Assembly (NCBI GenBank): GCA_038246575.1
Contig: JBBRVU010000165.1
Location: 1-9,683, forward strand
Direction: 5' to 3'
DNA: 9,683 bases
From: JACCUZ01 sp038246575
Lineage (GTDB): Bacteria; Actinomycetota; Actinomycetes; JACCUZ01
Below the pieces are notes generated by a model that worked only from the letters and a program-made list of their open reading frames with translations, was not told where the DNA came from and made no database searches. A program made the translations under genes and the position numbers. The first letter of the stretch is position 1. Every line of letters starts with the position of its first letter. This document shows, piece by piece, positions 1-5,840 of this stretch.

Positions 1-135
1 ACCGCCGCCATCGAGACCTACATCGACGGCTGGAACGAACGCGCCACACCGTTCACCTGGACCAAGCCCGCCGACGAACTCCTGCACAAGGTCGAGTCAG
101 CGAAGACTAAGACAAGCGCCCTTACAGACCACTAG
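1..135 (+). CDS. IS630-family transposase, C-terminal fragment
   Basis: This is an open frame from the first base to a TAG at 133-135, encoding 44 residues. It contains the stretch YIDGWNERATPFTWTKPADE and ends SALTDH. The pattern 'hydrophobic-DGWN-R--PF-WTK-ADE-L' is the usual end of IS630-family DDE transposases in actinomycetes, many of which also finish in '-TDH'. The catalytic DDE residues lie upstream, outside the window, so activity cannot be judged. It is convergent with the ABC operon that ends at 248. I could not identify the right terminal inverted repeat of the element in the following 112 bases. Family assignment is from remembered family motifs. Confidence 0.82.
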   Translation, partial: TAAIETYIDGWNERATPFTWTKPADELLHKVESAKTKTSALTDH

Positions 136-247
136 AGAGCGCTCTACGCGCGCAGGGACAGTGCGGCGATGTCCTCTCGAGTTCGCGCAGCCTCCGGGGC
201 GGATACTGCCTCTACCGGCTACCCGCCGCGCGGGGAACGTGACCCGC
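136..247. other. Intergenic gap between IS630 end and ABC operon end
   Basis: No gene is visible. Directly after the transposase stop is a perfect 10-base palindrome AGAGCGCTCT at 136-145. It could belong to the end of the insertion sequence, but no partner repeat is in view. The 3' end of the IS630 element, including its terminal repeat and TA target, should lie in this gap. A small hairpin nearer the permease stop is listed separately. Confidence 0.4.
222..234 (-). terminator. Possible weak terminator hairpin after ABC operon
   Basis: A perfect 5-bp inverted repeat CCCGC/GCGGG with a 3-base loop lies 14 bases past the stop of the last permease gene on the minus strand. There is no T-tract. 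Short GC hairpins are common by chance in DNA this GC-rich, so the call rests mainly on position between two convergent genes. Confidence 0.2.
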
Positions 248-1180
248 TCACAACGCCGTGCGGCTCTCCCGGTCGTAGTTTCGGCCGAGGAACGCGGGTG
301 CCCGCGCCCACCTGGCGGCGACGATGATGATTAGCAGCGTCGCGACGTACGGCAACATCCCGATGAACTGGTGTGGGATGTCGATCCCCTGGACCTGGAC
401 GCGCAGGGCGAGGACCTCCATCGCCGCGAAGAAGGCCGCACCCGGCAAAATGAACTGCGGTCGCCAGGCGCCGAAGAAAGTCAAGGCGATGGCCAACCAG
501 CCGCGTCCGGCCACCATGCCGTCGGTATACGTGCCGGTGTAGACCAGCGGGATGTACGCCCCACCCAGCGCGATCAGGCCAGAGCCAATGACGCTCGTGA
601 CTATTCGGGTCGACGTGATGCTCACGCCCAGGCTGTCGGCGCACTTCGGATTCTCACCCACCGCTCGCAGCCGCATGCCGAGGCTGGTGTGGTAGAGCAA
701 CCAGTACAACGCTGCGGACAGGAGGAGCGCGAAGTACACCAGGCCGTTCTGATCGAACACCGCCGGGCCCACGACGGGGATGCTCGCCAGGCCAGGGATG
801 CGCCATTGCGGCAGCGTAGGCACCAGCGGGGGCTGCGTCGCCACGCCGATGACGACCTTGTACAACAGGGTCGCCAACCCGGTCGCGGCGAAGAAGAGCG
901 CCAGTCCGACGACGAACTGGTCCAGCCGCAGGTTCGTCGTGGCTGCCCCGAGCACGAGGCCGAACACCGCTCCGGCCAGCAGGGCCACGACGAGCCCGAC
1001 CAGCGTGCTCCCGCTCTTCAGCGACACCAGGAATGCCACGGACGCCCCGAGCGCCATGACTCCCTCTTGTGAGACGTTGAAGACACCAGCTCGCCCTCCG
1101 AGCATGGTTCCCTGGGAGGCAAGGATGAAAGGAACCATCGCCGTGACGACGAGGGTGAGAAACTGAGTTGCGTTGCTCAC
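248..1180 (-). CDS. ABC importer permease, NupQ/YufQ type
   Basis: This 310-residue polytopic inner-membrane protein should form half of the translocation channel of a BMP-dependent importer, paired with the permease encoded just upstream. Hydrophobic segments run throughout. Family signs are the RAGVFNVSQEG stretch (residues 30-40), the coupling-helix motif LRAVGENPKCADSLGVS (171-187) that contacts the ATPase, GMVAGRGWLAIAL (221-233) and the PYVATLLIIIV end helix (277-287). This family (COG1079-like, branched-chain/nucleoside permease superfamily) is usually about 300 residues, so the protein is full length. The GTG start overlaps the previous stop as GTGA (1177-1180), and a GGAGG lies 8 bases upstream (1189-1193), supporting this start. 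It is the last gene of the operon. The exact substrate is not visible. Confidence 0.92.
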   Translation of the reverse strand: MSNATQFLTLVVTAMVPFILASQGTMLGGRAGVFNVSQEGVMALGASVAFLVSLKSGSTLVGLVVALLAGAVFGLVLGAATTNLRLDQFVVGLALFFAATGLATLLYKVVIGVATQPPLVPTLPQWRIPGLASIPVVGPAVFDQNGLVYFALLLSAALYWLLYHTSLGMRLRAVGENPKCADSLGVSITSTRIVTSVIGSGLIALGGAYIPLVYTGTYTDGMVAGRGWLAIALTFFGAWRPQFILPGAAFFAAMEVLALRVQVQGIDIPHQFIGMLPYVATLLIIIVAARWARAPAFLGRNYDRESRTAL

Positions 1181-2241
1181 CGAGATCGCCTCCCGACCCG
1201 CGGCTGCACCACAGTCGATGCCAGGATGAAGATGAGGATCAGCGCCTCGGTGATGAGTACCATCTCGTTTGGTACGTCGGCCGTACGCTGCATCGCCGAC
1301 GCGCCCACCTCAAGCACGGCGATGCCGAATGCCACGAACGGCAGCGCCACCACATTGCCCCGGGCAATGAGGCCGACGATGATTCCGAGGAGCAGGTAGT
1401 TGGTCTGCAGACCCTCGATTAGCTTGCCGTACACGCCGGTCACCTCTATCGCTCCGGCGAGGCCCCCGAGCGCGCCACCGACGACGAGCGCCGCGGCTGC
1501 CACGCCCGCGATCCGGACGCCGTGCACGCGCGCGGCGCGCGGGTTGGCGCCGACGGCGCGCAACTCGTAGCCGGCCGTGCCGCGCCGCACGATGAGCATC
1601 GCAACGAGCGCGACGACCAAAGCAATGATGACTCCGGCATGGACTGGTGGCGCGCCGAACGTCGGGAGCAGCCCAGCGTCGGCGATCGGGATCGTCGTGG
1701 GATGACCCGCGGCAGGGTCGCTCCACACCTCCGACGCGATGTAGTCGACGATGCCGAAGGAGGCGAAGTTCAACAAGACGGTGGTGAGGATCTCGTTGAC
1801 CCCGAACCGCACGAGCAGCCACGCGGCGATGCCGGCCCACACTGCGCCCGCCGCGGTGCCGGCGATCAGGATGGCCGGCAAGAGGATGACGGCCGGCAGC
1901 CCTTGTGCGGTGATGCCGACGGCGGCGGCCGCGCACGCCCCTACAAGCAGCTGTCCCTCGCCGCCGATGTTGAATTTGCCGGAGAGCAGGGGGATGGTGA
2001 ACCCGAGCGCCAGCAGCGAGATCGGGACCCACTTGTGCAGGGTCTCGACGAAGCCGAAGGATGTCCTGAACGACGTGGTAAGGATGGAGCGGAAGGCCGT
2101 CACCGGGTCCTGACCGAGCCAGAGGATGATCAGTCCGGTCACCAGGAACGCCGCGAGGACGGCGATGATGTAGGACAGAGCACTCGTGGCCGAGCGACGG
2201 ACTGCGGGACGGTTGAGTTGCGCGAGTGCGGCGGAGGTCAC
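1177..2241 (-). CDS. ABC importer permease, NupP/YufP type
   Basis: This 354-residue multi-spanning membrane protein is the second, slightly longer permease of the importer. Family signs in order are a basic, Arg-rich N-terminal tail (1-16), a first helix around 22-41, GKFNIGGEGQ (88-97), GVNEILTTVLLNFAS (147-161) and the coupling-helix motif ELRAVGANPRAARVHGV (226-242). A conserved C-terminal hydrophobic region follows, from about YLLLGIIVGLIARGN to LITEALILIFIL. Length and motif order match the COG4603-type nucleoside/sugar permeases. It should heterodimerise with the following permease. The GTG start makes a GTGA overlap (2238-2241) with the ATPase stop, and a G-rich stretch (GGGGTG) just upstream could serve as ribosome binding site. 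Only 20 residues follow the last helix. Confidence 0.92.
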   Translation of the reverse strand: MTSAALAQLNRPAVRRSATSALSYIIAVLAAFLVTGLIILWLGQDPVTAFRSILTTSFRTSFGFVETLHKWVPISLLALGFTIPLLSGKFNIGGEGQLLVGACAAAAVGITAQGLPAVILLPAILIAGTAAGAVWAGIAAWLLVRFGVNEILTTVLLNFASFGIVDYIASEVWSDPAAGHPTTIPIADAGLLPTFGAPPVHAGVIIALVVALVAMLIVRRGTAGYELRAVGANPRAARVHGVRIAGVAAAALVVGGALGGLAGAIEVTGVYGKLIEGLQTNYLLLGIIVGLIARGNVVALPFVAFGIAVLEVGASAMQRTADVPNEMVLITEALILIFILASTVVQPRVGRRSR

Positions 2242-3863
2242 ACTTCACCCCGTACGCCGGTCATGAGCCGGCCGATCTCGTACGGGTTGTAGGCCCCGCG
2301 CGACTGCTCTCCGACGATCCGACCCGAGTAGACAGCGACGACCCGGTCGGCGAGGTGCATCAACTCGTCGAGGTCCTCGGAGACCAAGAGGACAGCCGCG
2401 TCCGCGGCGGCTGCCTCGCGGACCCGCTCGTACACGAACTGGGTCGAGCGGATGTCGAGCCCACGCGTGGGATTGTGCAGGACGAGCAGGTTCGGGTCGT
2501 GGCCGAAGACCCGGGCGAGGATCACTCGCTGGATGTTGCCTCCGGACAGCTCCCCGGCCGGCGAGTTCACGCTCGACGCTTTGATCGAGTAGGCCGACAT
2601 CGCCGTCGCCGCCGTCCGCCGCACGGCTCCGGAGTCGATGAAGCCACGCCGCCGAAAACGCGGTGAGCGGTGCGCGCCGAGGACGATGTTCTCGGCGATC
2701 GAGGAGGTCGGCAGAATTCCGTCGCGCGTACGGTCCTCGGGCACATACGCAACCCCCGCCGCGAGCCACCGTGCTGTGGGCTGGCCCGCCATCGGGCTGC
2801 CGTCGAGTTCGATGGAGCCGCTGCGTGCAGTCCGGATCCCGGAGAGCACCTCGACTAGTTCGCCCTGGCCATTGCCCGCGACGCCGGCCACCCCGAGGAT
2901 CTCGCCACGATGAACGGTCAAGGAAACGCCATGCACTGCTTCCACGCCGAGGTCGTTGTCCGCGCAAACCCCCTGCGCGACCATGCGCGGCGTCGTCGTC
3001 GCAGATGACGGCGTGAGCGCATCGGCCTCCTCCACGCCCTCGCGGCCGATGACCGCCGCGACGTCGTCACGGATCTCCTCACCGGCCTCGGACAACTCGC
3101 CGACCATCAGGCCGGCCAGCCGCCGGGCGTCGACCGCGTCCCGGTCGACCACCGTCACCAAGCGACCGTCGCGCATCACGGTCAGGCGGTCGCAGACCGC
3201 CAGGGTCTCGCGGATCTTGTGGGTGATGAAGACGACGCTCATGCCTTCTTCGACGATGGCGCGCAGTGAGCCGAAGAGCGCGTCGACCTCATGCGGGGTG
3301 AGGTTCGTCGTCGGCTCGTCAAGCACCAACAGGCGTGCACCGCGGTACAGCGCCTTGAGGATCTCGACGCGTTGGCGCAGCCCGACGGACAGGTCCTCAA
3401 CCCTGACTCCCGGGTCGACGTCCAGGCCGAAGCGCTCCGACATCTCCCGCACCCTCTGGTGAGCGTCGTGCAGCGACAGCACCGGGAACGACGGCAGCCG
3501 AGTGCCGAGCACGATGTTCTCGGTGACCGTGTAGGTGTCGACCTGCAGGAAGCTCTGGTGGACCATGCCAACGCCGTGCCGGATGGCGTCCCGAGGTGAG
3601 CGGATGTGGACTTGCTGCCCGTCGATCTCGACGGCGCCCGAGTCGGGTCGGTACAGGCCGTACAACACATTCATCAACGTGGTCTTGCCCGCCCCGTTGC
3701 CGCCCAGTAAGCCATGGACCTGACGGGGAGCGACCTCGAAGTCGACACCGTCGAGGGCCACCACAGTTCCGAAGGACTTGCGCATGCCATGCATGCGCAA
3801 GAGTGCAGGTTCGGGGGCGCGCTGTGGCAGCGGCGCCGGCGTGGTCGGCCTCATCTCGGTCAC
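2238..3863 (-). CDS. ABC importer ATPase with two fused nucleotide-binding domains (NupO/YufO type)
   Basis: This 541-residue cytoplasmic ATPase, with two ABC domains in one chain, powers the importer. Domain 1 has Walker A GGNGAGKTT (54-62), a Q-loop at VHQ (101-103), signature LSVGLRQRVEILKAL (158-172), Walker B LLVLDEPT (178-185) and switch H215 in ITHK. A variable linker spans about 255-293. Domain 2 has the degenerate, lysine-less A-loop GVAGVAGNGQGE (324-335), signature LSGGNIQRVILAR (439-451), Walker B-like LLVLHNPTRGLD (459-470) and SED (495-497) in place of the switch histidine. This one-strong, one-degenerate pattern is normal for COG3845 sugar/nucleoside importers. In domain 2, HNP replaces the commoner AQP before TRGLD. 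The GTG start gives a GTGA overlap with the binding-protein stop, but no close Shine-Dalgarno is seen. An ATG three codons further in (3852-3854) is the alternative start. Confidence 0.93.
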   Translation of the reverse strand: MTEMRPTTPAPLPQRAPEPALLRMHGMRKSFGTVVALDGVDFEVAPRQVHGLLGGNGAGKTTLMNVLYGLYRPDSGAVEIDGQQVHIRSPRDAIRHGVGMVHQSFLQVDTYTVTENIVLGTRLPSFPVLSLHDAHQRVREMSERFGLDVDPGVRVEDLSVGLRQRVEILKALYRGARLLVLDEPTTNLTPHEVDALFGSLRAIVEEGMSVVFITHKIRETLAVCDRLTVMRDGRLVTVVDRDAVDARRLAGLMVGELSEAGEEIRDDVAAVIGREGVEEADALTPSSATTTPRMVAQGVCADNDLGVEAVHGVSLTVHRGEILGVAGVAGNGQGELVEVLSGIRTARSGSIELDGSPMAGQPTARWLAAGVAYVPEDRTRDGILPTSSIAENIVLGAHRSPRFRRRGFIDSGAVRRTAATAMSAYSIKASSVNSPAGELSGGNIQRVILARVFGHDPNLLVLHNPTRGLDIRSTQFVYERVREAAAADAAVLLVSEDLDELMHLADRVVAVYSGRIVGEQSRGAYNPYEIGRLMTGVRGEV

Positions 3864-4906
3864 TTGATCGGCGACGAATCCTTTTTGACGGTGACCTTGC
3901 CGGACTTGATGTCCGCGACGATCTGATCGACTTGGTTCTTCACCGACGCGTCGACGTTCTGCGGGTCTTGGATCGACACGCCGGTGTCAAACCCGAGGGG
4001 GTAGTAGCCGCTCTTCTCGCCGGCCTTCAGCTTGGTCAGGATGTCGGTCAACGGCTTCGTGAAGTCGTACAGCGCGCTCGTCGCGTAGTGCTGAGGATCG
4101 AACTTCGACTTGTCCGTGTACTTGGCAGTCACGACGACAGCGCCGGCAGGGCGCGACTTGGTGGCGTTGAACACGCCCACCATCCCGAGGTTCAGTGATC
4201 CGACGATGACGTCGTTGCCCTGGCCCATCAACTGGGTCGTGATCTGCTGCGCCTTGGCGGGGTCGTTGAAGTCGCCGGTCCACACCGGGTTGACCACGGC
4301 GTCGGAGCCGAGGTCCTTGATGGCCTGCTGCATCGCGTGGACCTCGGAGTAGGAAAACGGCAGCGACAGACCGCCGACATATCCGATCTTGCCGCTCTTG
4401 GTCGCCAGCGCCGCCAGCGCACCGATCGGGTAGAACGGCATGTGGAAGTTGCGATCGATGACCCAGACATTGGGAAGCGGGTCCGCCGGCTCGGCGTCGA
4501 ACTCTCCGATAAAGGTGACGTCTGGGTATTGCTTGGCAACCTTCGCAGTGGCCTCGTAGTACTGGCTGCCGTGGGTCCACACCACGTTGTAGCCGTTAGC
4601 AACGTACTCCTGCAGCACGCGCTCGGCGTCGGGCACCGCGGTGTTCTCGGTGTACGTTGTCTCGGCGCCGAAGTCGGATTCCGCCTTCTTCAGGGCGGTC
4701 AAGCCGAGGGCGTTGTAGTCCCCGTCGGTCACCGACCCCGAGAAGGCGGCGGCGATCTTGATCTGGCTGCCTTGACCTCCCGTACCGGCCGTGGCAACGC
4801 TAGATCCACCGGACGTACCACTATCGTCGCCGCAGCTGCTGAGCGCGAGCGCCGCGGCGGCCGGAACGACGAGGGCGGTCCGCCAGGACCGCCAACTCAG
4901 CTTCAT
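3860..4906 (-). CDS. BMP-family (BmpA/NupN-like) solute-binding lipoprotein
   Basis: This 348-residue extracytoplasmic solute-binding lipoprotein is the first gene of the importer operon. Residues 1-25 are a lipoprotein signal: a basic start (KLSWRSWR), a hydrophobic core (LVVPAAAALAL) and lipobox LSSC with Cys25. A Ser/Gly/Thr-rich tether follows. The mature protein shows BMP-family (COG1744) features: IKIAAAFSGSVTDGDYNALGLTAL near the start, EYVANGYNVVWTHGSQYYEA, then KQYPDVTFIGEFDAEP, and KIGYVGGLSLPFSYSEVHA in the second lobe. The family binds nucleosides (purine nucleoside receptor PnrA/BmpA, NupN) and is sometimes annotated as 'simple sugar'. The substrate here is inferred, not seen. 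The ATG at 4904-4906 is chosen because AGGAGG lies four bases upstream (4911-4916) and because the signal peptide starts there; the frame is open further upstream but has no family resemblance. Confidence 0.93.
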   Translation of the reverse strand: MKLSWRSWRTALVVPAAAALALSSCGDDSGTSGGSSVATAGTGGQGSQIKIAAAFSGSVTDGDYNALGLTALKKAESDFGAETTYTENTAVPDAERVLQEYVANGYNVVWTHGSQYYEATAKVAKQYPDVTFIGEFDAEPADPLPNVWVIDRNFHMPFYPIGALAALATKSGKIGYVGGLSLPFSYSEVHAMQQAIKDLGSDAVVNPVWTGDFNDPAKAQQITTQLMGQGNDVIVGSLNLGMVGVFNATKSRPAGAVVVTAKYTDKSKFDPQHYATSALYDFTKPLTDILTKLKAGEKSGYYPLGFDTGVSIQDPQNVDASVKNQVDQIVADIKSGKVTVKKDSSPIK

Positions 4907-4910
4907 CGTG

Positions 4911-4916
4911 CCTCCT
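4911..4916 (-). promoter_or_regulatory. Ribosome binding site of binding-lipoprotein gene
   Basis: A full-consensus AGGAGG on the minus strand is separated by four bases from the ATG at 4906. It decides the start of the lipoprotein gene in a frame that stays open upstream. It is the strongest Shine-Dalgarno in the operon, which fits the usual need for more binding protein than permease. Confidence 0.8.
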
Positions 4917-4965
4917 AAGGGCTGCCCCCGCGGGTCGGCGATCGATCCACCGTGGGTGTGCCGTG

Positions 4966-4971
4966 ACTGTA
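4966..4971 (-). promoter_or_regulatory. Possible -10 promoter element of ABC importer operon
   Basis: TACAGT on the minus strand fits the actinobacterial TANNNT -10 consensus. It sits about 50 bases ahead of the lipoprotein ribosome binding site and would give a short 5' leader of roughly 50 bases. The -35 region (about 4989-4995, TGGCGG or GGCGGC) is a poor match, so an activator or alternative sigma factor might be needed, or the promoter is elsewhere in the leader. This is an inference from a short motif. Confidence 0.28.
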
Positions 4972-4997
4972 GTGACCGGGAGCCTCGCGCCGCCAGA

Positions 4998-5018
4998 CTC
5001 GGCGCTCCTCGCGCCGAG
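4998..5018. promoter_or_regulatory. Perfect 8-bp inverted repeat upstream of importer operon (possible operator)
   Basis: CTCGGCGC and GCGCCGAG form a perfect inverted repeat separated by five bases (TCCTC on the plus strand). It lies 92 bases upstream of the lipoprotein start and just upstream of the proposed promoter. The spacing is suitable for binding by a dimeric repressor or activator. If transcription starts further upstream, it would be an RNA hairpin instead. An overlapping GCGCC/GGCGC pair at about 5019-5039 could form an alternative stem. Hairpins of this size arise by chance in GC-rich DNA, so position is the main support. Confidence 0.3.
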
Positions 5019-5305
5019 CGCCACAGCCCCCGGCGCGGCGCTTGTGGAATCTCGCCGGGCGAAGCCGGGCCTGCGGGTGGTCTCCGCACCGGTTGCCGCG
5101 GTGACCGGGCCTCCAACAAGGCGACACACGCACGATCAAGTGCACGCTCCCGGAGTGGTGCGCGGCGATCGTCGGCACCGAAACCAGGTGGACAACGTGG
5201 CCGAAGCTGAACGCGCCTTCCATGCGTACAACCTGCCCGGGCCGAGCGCACCGGCAACGGGGCGCGGGCCGACCCAACTCCGCAGAGCGAGCCGCCGTAC
5301 GCCCG

Positions 5306-5339
5306 GCGAGGGGGCGCGCCTTCTCTGGCGCTTGCTCGC
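5306..5339 (-). terminator. Possible terminator hairpin after methyltransferase gene
   Basis: Twenty-one bases past the methyltransferase stop on the minus strand is a two-part stem. GCGAG pairs with CTCGC, and inside that GCGCC pairs with GGCGC around a six-base loop (AGAGAA). The stems are separated by a small internal loop. No T-tract follows, which is common for actinobacterial hairpin terminators but makes the call weak. Confidence 0.3.
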
Positions 5340-5360
5340 TCCAGGGGGCAGCCAGGCGCC

Positions 5361-5840
5361 TCATCCGCCACCTGACCCTGAGCCGGGCGGGTATCGAGGC
5401 ACCGACGCCCGGTAGGCGGCGAAGTCGCGCGGAAAGAGACCAGCGAGCCGGTGTTCCTCGGCCAGCACCTCCCGGTGCACGAGGACTGACGCCACCGGCA
5501 GCGTGACTGCGGTCCAGCCGGAACCGGCCATAACTCCGGCGCCGAAATGGATCAGGCCCCACGCCACGTACATGGGGTTGCGGATCAGCGCGTACGGGCC
5601 GGCGGTGACCAAGCGCTGCGGAGCGGCGAGATCCACGGTACGCGCCGCCCGGTACGGGCCGGCTGCGAGACCGGCCCCGGCGGCCGCGACGGGAAGGCCC
5701 AGCAGCAGGCGCACCCGCGGAGAGCCCGGCAGGGCCCAGGGCCGCAACAGACGCAGCGCGAGCAGCGCGGCGAGGCCGGCGAGGTGCGCTTCGGGCAGCG
5801 GGATGTTCGCCAGCCGCCACGACCGAGCGGATGCGGTCAC
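5361..5840 (-). CDS. Isoprenylcysteine carboxyl methyltransferase-like membrane methyltransferase
   Basis: This 159-residue integral membrane protein of the ICMT/phospholipid methyltransferase (PEMT) superfamily transfers a methyl group from S-adenosylmethionine to a carboxyl, amine or lipid substrate in the membrane. The N-terminal half has two hydrophobic segments (about 17-33 and 44-61). The conserved core is LVTAGPYALIRNPMYVAWGL (77-96) and then REVLAEEHRLAGLFPRDFAAYRASVPRY (123-150). The RNPMY motif, paired glutamates E128-E129 and the 'F--YR--VPR' end are the SAM-binding signature of the family. The tail is a short Pro/Gly/Ser stretch. The GTG start forms a GTGA overlap (5837-5840) with the flavoprotein stop, so the two are probably translated together. 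Bacterial members are of diverse and mostly unknown substrate; prenylated protein is not implied. Confidence 0.88.
   Translation of the reverse strand: MTASARSWRLANIPLPEAHLAGLAALLALRLLRPWALPGSPRVRLLLGLPVAAAGAGLAAGPYRAARTVDLAAPQRLVTAGPYALIRNPMYVAWGLIHFGAGVMAGSGWTAVTLPVASVLVHREVLAEEHRLAGLFPRDFAAYRASVPRYPPGSGSGGG

Larger units (their letters stand above)
4907..5360. other. Long intergenic region between importer operon and methyltransferase gene
   Basis: These 454 bases hold no gene I can support. They contain the lipoprotein ribosome binding site, a possible -10 (4966-4971), an 8-bp inverted repeat (4998-5018) and a possible terminator hairpin (5306-5339). On the minus strand a 102-codon open frame runs from an ATG at 5221-5223 to a TAG at 4915-4917. 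Its first ~38 codons have high G/C third positions, but the rest is Arg/Gly/Pro-rich without a recognisable domain. A plus-strand frame from GTG 4963 is likewise low-complexity. I read both as chance frames of GC-rich DNA. No known riboswitch class was recognised. Confidence 0.5.

Noticed and set aside
371..1072. Long plus-strand open frame opposite the second permease gene.
   Set aside because: The product is rich in His/Arg/Gln/Glu with no domain, typical of the antisense of a hydrophobic GC-rich membrane-protein gene.
4961..4980. A 20-base stretch starting CCGTGACTGT resembles 9577-9596 at 17 of 20 positions, one in the importer leader and one in the IS5-type left end.
   Set aside because: A match of this length with a few mismatches is about what chance gives when comparing all pairs of positions in a ~10 kb GC-rich window, and neither copy has further flanking similarity.
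4963..5415. Plus-strand open frame of 150 codons starting GTG in the importer leader.
   Set aside because: Its product is Pro/Ala/Arg-rich without a recognisable domain, and its end overlaps the well-supported methyltransferase gene on the other strand.
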